A stretch of 7,183 bases of DNA from Clostridium sp. CAG:1024 (lineage in GTDB: Bacteria; Bacillota; Clostridia; Christensenellales; CAG-138), in assembly GCA_000432015.1 (NCBI GenBank), contig HF985432.1, positions 9,741-16,923 of the forward strand, read 5' to 3'. Below the pieces are notes generated by a model, which worked only from the letters and a program-made list of their open reading frames with translations, was not told the DNA's origin and ran no database searches. Shown here piece by piece: positions 1-5,225 of this stretch. The position numbers and the translations under genes were made by a program. Positions within the stretch are counted from its first letter, which is position 1, and each line of letters begins with the position of its first letter.

Positions 1-222
1 CACACCCCCCGCCCGCAGAACGGCCAACCCACCCCCGCCGTTGTTGCCGCATCCGCACACAATGAGCACCTTTCGGTTCTCCAACGCGGCCAGCCGCAAA
101 AGCACGCGCTCTGCGACGCCCTGCGCGGCGCGCTCCATCAGCTCGATCCCGGGAATACCGTATTCCTCGGTCAAGCAGTTGTCGATCTCTCGCATCTGCC
201 TTGGCTCATACACTCTTTGCAT
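1..222 (-). CDS. nnr: NAD(P)H-hydrate epimerase (YjeF N-terminal domain), N-terminal part, runs off the left edge
   Basis: The first 74 codons of a YjeF/NNR protein are visible. The family epimerises the damaged nicotinamide cofactors NADHX and NADPHX; in many Firmicutes the same polypeptide carries a C-terminal ADP-dependent dehydratase domain, which would lie outside this window. The start ATG (220-222) has a GGAGG ribosome site at 229-233, six bases away and inside acpS. The N-terminus (MQRVYEPRQMREIDNCLTEE) has the usual helix that ends in an acidic stretch, followed by GIPGIELMERAA (residues 22-33), which is characteristic. Residues 57-65 read GCGNNGGGG, corresponding to the family's GxGNNGGDG phosphate/cofactor loop, but with Gly instead of Asp at residue 64. 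It overlaps the acpS 3' end by 17 bases, so translation is probably coupled. The family call is firm. Whether the protein is bifunctional cannot be seen. Confidence 0.88.
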   Translation of the reverse strand, partial: MQRVYEPRQMREIDNCLTEEYGIPGIELMERAAQGVAERVLLRLAALENRKVLIVCGCGNNGGGGLAVLRAGGV

Positions 223-592
223 GTGATCCCTCCAATATGACTTCCGCCATGGCCAACCCGCCGTCATGTGCAATGCTGACAAAGGCATTCTCGACCCCAA
301 GTGTCTCCGCGCGGTTCTTCGCCGCGCCATGCAGCTCGAGCGACGGAGCGCCGGATGCGTCGTGCAGGATCTCGACCGCATCGGGGCCAAATCCGGAAAA
401 CCCGCTGCCCAGCGCTTTTGCCGCAGCCTCCTTTGCCGCGAACATTCCCGCATAACTCTGTGCAGGAATGGACCGCGACGCGGCATAGGCGCGCTCCCGC
501 TCCGTAAAGACCCGACAGAGAAAACGCTGTTTTTCCGACGCTTTTTGCATCCGGTCGACCTGCACGATGTCAACGCCGATGCCGATCACCAT
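206..592 (-). CDS. acpS: holo-[acyl-carrier-protein] synthase
   Basis: 128 residues, the usual size for AcpS. The enzyme transfers 4'-phosphopantetheine from CoA to a serine of acyl carrier protein, making ACP active for fatty acid synthesis in the cytoplasm. Sequence support: the N-terminal GIGVDIVQVDR (residues 4-14) with the metal-binding Asp8; FTERE at 29-33; and the second signature FAAKEAAAKALG (51-62) with the metal-binding Glu55. A SIAHD segment (106-110) precedes the last strand, as in the family. The ATG at 590-592 has a GGAGG site at 603-607, ten bases upstream and inside recX. The start overlaps the recX stop (ATGGTGA shared) and the 3' end overlaps nnr. The acpS-nnr pairing is common in Firmicutes. 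No disruption is seen. Confidence 0.95.
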   Translation of the reverse strand: MVIGIGVDIVQVDRMQKASEKQRFLCRVFTERERAYAASRSIPAQSYAGMFAAKEAAAKALGSGFSGFGPDAVEILHDASGAPSLELHGAAKNRAETLGVENAFVSIAHDGGLAMAEVILEGSHAKSV

Positions 593-1104
593 ATCTCTGT
601 TTCCTCCGCGTCTCCGTCCTCCGCGGACGCCGTGAGCGAAAGCTCCGCCATGGCGTTTTTCACAGTTTCATATGAGAAGCCGCGCGCAAGAACGCGCTTG
701 GTCACGCGCTGCTCGCGTTCTTCCCGCGGCAGTGATGCAAACTGCTCTGCATACTTCTTCGCGACTTCCAGTGCATTCGCCCGTTCCGTCTCATCGGTGA
801 TCGTCGAAAGCGCCTCGTCGATCACCTCACGCGGCAGCTCGTGCGCATACAGCTGCTCGCGAAGATGCCGCCGGCTCACGGGCTTTGTCCGCAGCCGTGA
901 GGCGACAAATTCCTCCGCAAAAGCAGTGTCATTCACAAGTCCCAGTTCCGCCAGCCGATCGATCACCTGCATGATCTCGTACTCGCCGTACTGCTTTTCG
1001 TCCAGATAGCGCTCCACTTCCCGGACCGTCCGCGCACGGTACCCAAGATATCCGAGCGCTGCATCCATGGGGGATTTCCCCGATTGTTTGCGTTTTTCTT
1101 TCAT
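586..1104 (-). CDS. recX: RecX family regulatory protein
   Basis: 172 residues, within the family range (about 150-270). RecX proteins bind RecA filaments on single-stranded DNA and modulate recombination and the SOS response. The chain shows the expected repeated three-helix units: ALGYLGYRARTVREVERYL (residues 16-34), the RLAELGLVNDTAFAEEFV stretch that marks the family (49-66), and a third unit around KRVLARGFSYETVKNAM near the C-terminus. It ends in a short acidic tail (EDGDAEETEIW). The start is not decided by a ribosome site: the ATG at 1102-1104 has none, but a promoter -10 element lies six bases upstream, so the mRNA may be leaderless. An internal ATG at codon 13 (1066-1068), preceded by a G-rich run, is the alternative. 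It is the first gene of the recX-acpS-nnr run and overlaps acpS by seven bases. Confidence 0.9.
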   Translation of the reverse strand: MKEKRKQSGKSPMDAALGYLGYRARTVREVERYLDEKQYGEYEIMQVIDRLAELGLVNDTAFAEEFVASRLRTKPVSRRHLREQLYAHELPREVIDEALSTITDETERANALEVAKKYAEQFASLPREEREQRVTKRVLARGFSYETVKNAMAELSLTASAEDGDAEETEIW

Positions 1105-1119
1105 GTCAATACTATATCA
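1102..1119 (-). promoter_or_regulatory. extended -10 promoter abutting the recX start
   Basis: Read on the minus strand, TGATATAGT (1111-1119) is an extended -10 element (TG, one base, TATAGT). Six bases (ATTGAC, 1105-1110) separate it from the recX ATG. Transcription normally starts about seven bases past the -10 hexamer, which would put +1 on or next to the A of the ATG. No recognisable -35 lies 16-18 bases upstream, which an extended -10 can compensate for. The inference is a leaderless recX mRNA; it depends on this ATG being the true start. Confidence 0.55.
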
Positions 1120-1211
1120 CAACCAAAGCGGTCTGTGTTCGGTCTTTTTTATAAAGGCTTTGACCGAGCCGCGCCGGAATCGGAAACAAGCGATGAACAA
1201 ATTGTAACAAA

Positions 1212-1228
1212 TCCCATTTTGGATGGGA
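1212..1228. repeat. short perfect inverted repeat in the recX/vanW divergent intergenic region
   Basis: TCCCAT (1212-1217) and ATGGGA (1223-1228) form a perfect six-base inverted repeat around a five-base centre (TTTGG). It lies 60-76 bases upstream of the TTG start of the VanW gene and about 110 bases upstream of recX. It is not followed by a T-run, so it is not an intrinsic terminator. It could be an operator for a dimeric regulator, or chance. I cannot name a regulator. Confidence 0.35.
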
Positions 1229-1233
1229 ATACG

Positions 1234-1261
1234 TTGTGAATTGTTGCATAATGAAGATATT
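1234..1261 (+). promoter_or_regulatory. candidate promoter of the VanW-domain gene
   Basis: TTGTGA (1234-1239) and GATATT (1256-1261) are 16 bases apart and about 27 bases ahead of the TTG start, a plausible sigma-A promoter. A CATAAT at 1247-1252 is an alternative -10 but lacks a good -35. Neither is close to consensus, so this is tentative. Confidence 0.3.
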
Positions 1262-1287
1262 GCAATCGAACTGAAGGGGGTTATGTT

Positions 1288-2976
1288 TTGGCTAAGCGTC
1301 ACGAAAACAAGAGAATATCCGTGCTGCCGGACGATTCGCCGGATACTTCGGAAATCGGCCTGGTTTTGGAGAACGAACCGCTTTTCAAAAAGCGCCGTCA
1401 GCGCGGCATTCGGCCGGGTATTATCATCGTCGCCGCTCTCATCGCCGTACTGCTGATCGTCGGCGGTGTATATCTCTATGTTTCCGAACAGGCGCGCGCT
1501 GCGGAAGAACGGGCGGCCATCGCCCTGGCGGAGGAGGAGGCGCTTCGCAAGCAGCAGGAGGAGGATCAGGCCAAATATGACGCGATCATGCATTCCGGAA
1601 AGTATCTTCCCGGTGTCACCGTGGAGGGCGTTTCCATTGGCGGCATGACCCGTGCGGAGGCTGAGTCCGCTTTGCAGAGTCTGATCGATGAGCGGACGCC
1701 GAAGGGCAGCCTGACGCTGAGTTACGACGGAAAGACCTACCAGTTCGACTTGTCAACGCTGGTGGCGACAAGCAATCTCGACGTCGTTTTGAATGATGCC
1801 GGCAAACTCGCACAATCAAACGATATGCAGACCGCGCTCTCGCAGGCGGAGGACGTCGAAAAAAACGGGAAGAACTATACGCTGACTACACAGTACGATT
1901 TCAACACCGTGACGGAGTATGTAAAAGGGCTTGCCGCGGAGCTGAACCAATCGGTCAAAAACGCCTCCATCGGAACTGTGGACACCGTTAATCACACCGT
2001 TACGATGAGCGACGCTGTCCCCGGCGTTACGGTGAAGGAGACGGAGCTGGTCTCCGCCATGACGAACGCGATCCTGACGAACAACCATGCTCCGATCGCC
2101 ATTCCCGCAGAAACGGTCGAGCCGGAGGTCAAGGGCGAACATCTCCAAATGATCGAGATCACCGCCGAAACAAGCTTCAAGGGAAGTACGAGCAACCGCA
2201 TTTTCAACATCAAAAAGGGTGCGGACCTCATCAACGGGAAGGTTCTCGCGCCGGACGAGGTGTTTTCGACCAACGATACGCTCGGCGTCCGCACCTACAG
2301 CAACGGCTGGAAGGAAGCAAACGCCTATGTGAGCGGCACAACGGATCTCCAGGCTGGCGGCGGTGTATGCCAGCTTTCCTCAACGCTCTACAACGCCGTA
2401 GTCAAGGCGGATCTTGAGGTCGTTTATCGCAGAAATCACTCCATGCCCGTTTCCTATATTTCGAAGGGTCTGGATGCGACCATCAACTCGGTCGGGAACA
2501 TCATCGACTTCAAATTCAAAAACAACACTGGCAGCGATCTGGTCATTTTTGCCTGGACGTCCGGAAAAACCGTATACTTCAAGATCAGTCGCTGCGCATT
2601 CAATACGACGGAATATGATGAGATCCGGCTGTCGGCGGAGAAGGTTTCGACGGTCTATCCCGATGGCGAAATGGTCGTCACGCTGGATCCGACGCTTGCG
2701 CCCGGCACGGAAGTGATCGACGTTCCGACATCGAACGGTTCGGTCTATCAGTCCTACAAGCACTATTACAAGAACGGACAGAAAGTCCGCACGGAGAAGC
2801 TGGCGCAATCCACCTACCGTGCGTTCGCCGGTTCCAAACGTGTCGGTCCCGAGCTTATCGTTACGCCGACGCCTGATCTTCCCGTCATTACGCCCGAACC
2901 CATCACAACGCCCGATCCGATTATCGTGACGCCGGAACCCAATCCCGGCCCCATCATCATCGATCCGGCCGCATAA
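1288..2976 (+). CDS. membrane-anchored VanW domain protein with peptidoglycan-binding-like repeats
   Basis: 562 residues. The start is the TTG at 1288, with GAAGGGGG (1273-1280) seven bases upstream; a nearby ATG (1283) is in another frame. A basic cytoplasmic N-terminus (KKRRQR, residues 34-39) is followed by one membrane segment (about 44-65), then a highly charged helix, probably coiled coil, to about residue 100. Next is a YoaR-type module beginning LPGVTVEGVSIGGMTRAEA (about 107-125; PG_binding_4-like) and probably a second copy. The VanW domain (about 292-430) contains VFSTNDTLG and GGGVCQLSSTLYNA with Cys361. After it comes a beta-rich, possibly G5-like stretch ending in YYKNGQKVRTEKL (493-505), and the last ~35 residues are a Pro/Thr-rich tail. 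This suggests a cell-envelope protein facing outwards. VanW's biochemical role is unknown, so I assign no enzymatic function. It is monocistronic, closed by a terminator. Confidence 0.9.
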   Translation: MAKRHENKRISVLPDDSPDTSEIGLVLENEPLFKKRRQRGIRPGIIIVAALIAVLLIVGGVYLYVSEQARAAEERAAIALAEEEALRKQQEEDQAKYDAIMHSGKYLPGVTVEGVSIGGMTRAEAESALQSLIDERTPKGSLTLSYDGKTYQFDLSTLVATSNLDVVLNDAGKLAQSNDMQTALSQAEDVEKNGKNYTLTTQYDFNTVTEYVKGLAAELNQSVKNASIGTVDTVNHTVTMSDAVPGVTVKETELVSAMTNAILTNNHAPIAIPAETVEPEVKGEHLQMIEITAETSFKGSTSNRIFNIKKGADLINGKVLAPDEVFSTNDTLGVRTYSNGWKEANAYVSGTTDLQAGGGVCQLSSTLYNAVVKADLEVVYRRNHSMPVSYISKGLDATINSVGNIIDFKFKNNTGSDLVIFAWTSGKTVYFKISRCAFNTTEYDEIRLSAEKVSTVYPDGEMVVTLDPTLAPGTEVIDVPTSNGSVYQSYKHYYKNGQKVRTEKLAQSTYRAFAGSKRVGPELIVTPTPDLPVITPEPITTPDPIIVTPEPNPGPIIIDPAA

Positions 2977-2995
2977 CTCCGTCAACATGCAAATA

Positions 2996-3030
2996 AGTCC
3001 CGTGCGAGTGATCGCGCGGGGCTTTTGTTT
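2996..3030 (+). terminator. intrinsic terminator of the VanW-domain gene
   Basis: An 11-base-pair stem pairs AGTCCCGTGCG (2996-3006) with CGCGCGGGGCT (3013-3023), including two G-T pairs, around a six-base loop. It is followed directly by TTTGTTT. It starts 20 bases after the TAA stop at 2974-2976, in the right orientation for the plus-strand gene. Confidence 0.9.
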
Positions 3031-3133
3031 TCGGCATTCTCCCACCGTGTAATGTCAAACGAGAACGCTCGCAATTCTTCTGATACCGTACAAGGCAACC
3101 GTTTTCTGTTCCGGTGGTTTGGGCGCACAGTGT

Positions 3134-3162
3134 CATCGGTCCGCAAACGGCCGCGGCCGATG
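3134..3162. repeat. GC-rich hairpin downstream of the small cysteine-rich gene
   Basis: CATCGGTC (3134-3141) pairs with GGCCGATG (3155-3162), eight base pairs with one G-T, around a GC-rich centre. It lies 25 bases past the stop of the minus-strand gene that ends at 3187. It may fold back or end that transcript, but no clear T-run follows on the minus strand; on the plus strand the short run CTTTT follows six bases later. A terminator role is therefore doubtful. Confidence 0.3.
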
Positions 3163-3186
3163 TGAATCTTTTGCAGGAATGGCGTT

Positions 3187-3387
3187 TTATTCCTCTGTAT
3201 CCTGCTGCCGATCATAGCGTTCGCGGAGCATCGCGATCAGCTCCAGACCCTCCTTCTGTACGGGCGTCTGCTCCGTTCCCATACAGGCGGAACAGGTCCA
3301 AAAACAGTTGGGGCAGATACAGCGGCTCTCCAGCCCCCGCTCATCCTGCACCATATAAACCCCGCAATTTTGACAACTGCACCGCAT
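3187..3387 (-). CDS. small cysteine-rich, probably zinc-binding protein of unknown function
   Basis: 66 residues from the ATG at 3385-3387. This start is preferred because AGGGAG lies about seven bases upstream and a strong promoter sits just behind it; the in-frame TTG at 3408 has no ribosome site. Seven cysteines are packed into the first 40 residues: C3-S-C5-Q-N-C8 near the N-terminus, then CICPNC and CSAC around the middle, a spacing that looks like a two-knuckle zinc ribbon. The C-terminal third (EGLELIAMLRERYDRQQ) is a charged amphipathic helix. I do not recognise the family and infer only metal binding from the CxxC pairs; a redox or nucleic-acid-binding role is possible. It is transcribed alone, away from the feoB remnant, and ends in TAA. 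Confidence 0.72.
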   Translation of the reverse strand: MRCSCQNCGVYMVQDERGLESRCICPNCFWTCSACMGTEQTPVQKEGLELIAMLRERYDRQQDTEE

Positions 3388-3428
3388 AATGACGCTCCCT
3401 TCGATCAATACAAATTCAAGCTGTATCT

Positions 3429-3457
3429 ATTGTAAGCGGCAGAGCGGCCGGAATCAA
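3429..3457 (-). promoter_or_regulatory. sigma-A promoter of the small cysteine-rich gene
   Basis: On the minus strand TTGATT (3452-3457) and TACAAT (3429-3434) are separated by exactly 17 bases, one or two mismatches per hexamer from consensus. The predicted start of transcription, near 3421-3423, leaves a leader of about 35 bases to the ATG at 3387, which holds the AGGGAG ribosome site. It is among the best promoter matches in the window. Confidence 0.75.
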
Positions 3458-3554
3458 GAGGCTTACATCAGTAATTTCATCTCCGCATCATGCGCCGCCC
3501 GCGCATTTCCCGTTCGAAGAATGGTTTGCGCATTGTCTTTTCACCGCATTCCGA

Positions 3555-4412
3555 GAACGCCTATCCACCTGCATGGGCTTTGGCTGCAATGCCGCAGGCG
3601 TGGTCGGCTGCCGCATCATTGACTCGCCCCGAGAACGGCTCATCGCCATCCTTACAAACTGCTTTGTCCCCTGCAACGGTCGGTTTCCGGCGCTTATCGC
3701 GCTCATCACCATGTTTTTTGCTGCCGAAAGCGGCGGTCTCCTTTCTTCCGCAGTCTCCGCTGCGGCGCTCACAGGCATCATTCTTCTCGGTGTGCTGATG
3801 ACCTTCCTCGCCTCGCGCCTGCTCTCCGCGACCGTTCTGAAGGGCGTTGCTTCCTCGTTCACGCTTGAGCTCCCGCCCTATCGCAAGCCGCAGATCGGTA
3901 AGATCATTGTCCGTTCCGTCGTTGATCGCACGCTGTTCGTGCTCGGCCGCGCCGCCGCGGTCGCCGCGCCCGCGGGGCTTGTCATCTGGCTCATGGCGAA
4001 CTTGACCGTCGGAGACGTCAGTCTGCTCTCCCACTGTGCCTCCTTTCTCGATCCCTTTGCGCGCTGCTTCGGGCTGGACGGCGTGATTCTCATGGCGTTT
4101 CTGCTCGGCTCTCCTGCCAACGAGATCGTACTGCCGATCATTCTGATGGCGTACATGTGCGAAGGCACGCTTTCTGAGATCGGCGACCTTTCCGCGTTTC
4201 ATTCTCTGCTATCCGCCAACGGCTGGACCTGGATCACAGCGGTCAACGTGATGCTGTTCTCGCTCATGCACTGGCCCTGCACGACGACGCTGCTCACCAT
4301 CCGAAAGGAGACCGGCAGTCTCAAATGGACGCTGCTGGCTGTTCTTCTGCCGACAGTCTTCGGTCTTGCCGCCTGCTTCCTTTTTACAACGGTCACAAGG
4401 CTGTTCTGCTGA
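3555..4412 (+). pseudogene. feoB: ferrous iron transport protein B, C-terminal remnant
   Basis: FeoB imports Fe(II) across the cytoplasmic membrane and is normally about 600-800 residues, with an N-terminal G-protein domain. Here only about 280 C-terminal residues remain. They start at the core motif MGFGCNAAG (3573 on) with its conserved pore-region Cys, followed by the SPRERLIAILTN and VPCNGRFPALI stretches, several membrane helices, LLGSPANEIVLPIILMAY, and the C-terminal HWPCTTTLLTIRKETGSLKW typical of the clostridial subtype. The reading frame is intact to TGA (4410-4412). Just upstream, ERLSTC (3555-3572) resembles the family's QALTMC, so homology extends slightly before the ATG; further up I cannot recover the G domain or first gate. 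No ribosome site precedes the ATG at 3573. An independent short product is unlikely, and iron transport by this copy is ruled out unless another locus supplies the G domain. Confidence 0.85.
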
Positions 4413-4433
4413 GCGGCCGCATAAACCCGCACT

Positions 4434-4463
4434 TTGTTCTGGCGTCCTCCGGGGCGGTATGAT
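4434..4463 (+). promoter_or_regulatory. promoter of the catA-like gene
   Basis: TTGTTC (4434-4439) and TATGAT (4458-4463) are 18 bases apart. The -10 is repeated in an overlapping register (TATGATATGAT, 4458-4468), giving two possible -10 hexamers. The ribosome site and TTG start follow about 30-40 bases later. Confidence 0.6.
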
Positions 4464-4501
4464 ATGATATGGAAAATGCGTACTGCTCTGGAGGTGCTCT
4501 C

Positions 4502-5140
4502 TTGGAAAAGATCGATATTGGCGCATGGGATCGGAAGGAGCTCTTCGATTTCTTCAGCAGCGTTTCCGATCCGTTCTACATGGTCACCTTCCGGCAGGAC
4601 GTGACGAAGCTCTGCCGCTATGCAAAAGCGCGCGGTCTTTCGTTCTAGTATGCGCTGGTCTACCTCTGCACACAGGCGGTCAACAGCGTTCCTGCATTTC
4701 AGTATATGATCCGAGGCGACGGCGTTTATCGTCTGGAGCGGCGTATACCGAGCTTTACGGATCTGAAAAAGGGAAGCGAGCTCTTCCACATCGTTACGAT
4801 GCCTTGCGAGGGTTCTATCGAGACCTTCTGTCAAGCTGCAAGGGATCGAAGCGCAGCGCAGGATTGTTTCTTCGATCCAAATGCGGAAAGAGACCACCTC
4901 ATATACTTTTCCTGTCTGCCCTGGATCGACCTGACGGCGCTCACCAACGAGCGCGACCTATCCGCGCCGCAAGCAAAGGACGACTCCGTCCCGCGCATCG
5001 TATGGGGCAGGTTCACCCCGTCGGGCGACGATCGGTCGGAGATGGGCATCTCCGTCGAGGTCAACCATCGCCTGATCGACGGCGTACACATCGGCATGTT
5101 TGCAAAAGCGCTCTCCCGCCTGATCGATGCGCTTGCATAA
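4502..5140 (+). pseudogene. CatA-like O-acetyltransferase interrupted by an in-frame TAG at codon 49
   Basis: Read from the TTG at 4502 (GGAGG at 4490-4494, seven bases upstream), the frame gives 212 codons before TAA (5138-5140), the normal length of chloramphenicol acetyltransferase (CAT). The family transfers acetyl from acetyl-CoA to an alcohol, classically chloramphenicol. Visible landmarks are DPFYMVTFRQDVTKL in the first 40 codons; LVYLCTQAVNSVPAF just after the break; RIPSFTDL; SCLPWIDLTAL; PRIVWGRF; and the catalytic HRLIDG with His189 and Asp193. Codon 49 (4646-4648) is TAG, at the Tyr of the family's F-Y motif, so a single TAC/TAT-to-TAG change explains it. The downstream frame is otherwise undamaged. 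The ATG at 4706 restarts the frame but has no ribosome site and lacks the N-terminal fold. It may be a recent nonsense mutation, a suppressed codon, or a sequencing error. Many clostridial relatives are not proven to act on chloramphenicol. Confidence 0.85.
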
Positions 5141-5162
5141 ATCCGTTCTGTCAAAATGAAAA

Positions 5163-5207
5163 ACGCGCAGCGGTTCCGATTTCGGGTCAGCGTTGCGCGT
5201 GATTCTT
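5163..5207. terminator. bidirectional terminator between catA-like and MATE genes
   Basis: ACGCGCAGCG (5163-5172) pairs with CGTTGCGCGT (5191-5200) over ten base pairs with one G-T, and the 18-base interior contains a nested CCGA/TCGG hairpin. On the plus strand ATTCTTTTC follows; on the minus strand the stem runs into TTTTTCATTTT (A-rich 5153-5163 on plus). It lies 23 bases past the catA stop and 26 bases past the MATE stop, so it can end both convergent transcripts. Confidence 0.8.
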
Positions 5208-5225
5208 TTCTTTCCGGATGCACCC

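Noticed and set aside
1139..1167. Inverted repeat TCGGTC/GACCGA flanking a T/A-rich stretch
   Set aside because: Six base pairs with a 17-base loop in a region where no gene ends. Not persuasive as a terminator or operator.
1117..1593. Open frame of 158 codons on the minus strand across the recX/vanW gap and the VanW 5' end
   Set aside because: It lies antisense to the N-terminus of a clearly coding gene, has no ribosome site and shows no recognisable protein features.
2380..3045. 221-codon minus-strand frame antisense to the VanW gene
   Set aside because: Arg/Asp-rich low-complexity translation is typical of the antisense of a GC-rich gene. It also runs through the terminator, and the plus-strand frame is the conserved VanW domain.
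3062..3073. Short CGAG-AACG-CTCG hairpin downstream of the cysteine-rich gene
   Set aside because: Only four base pairs and no adequate T-run; expected by chance.
3561..4202. 213-codon minus-strand frame antisense to feoB
   Set aside because: The charged, repetitive translation has no family resemblance, while the plus strand is unmistakable FeoB.
4646..4648. Pyrrolysine insertion in the catA-like protein
   Set aside because: The residue position is a normal Tyr in the family, no Pyl machinery is in the window, and the enzyme class is not one known to need pyrrolysine. Kept only as a check, not as a call.
4199..4897. 232-codon minus-strand frame over the end of feoB and the catA-like gene
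   Set aside because: It spans two plus-strand genes plus their promoter, without a ribosome site or domain; it is a shadow.
4706..5140. Stand-alone 144-residue acetyltransferase fragment starting at the ATG at 4706
   Set aside because: No ribosome site, and it lacks the N-terminal part of the CAT fold. It is the 3' part of the interrupted gene.
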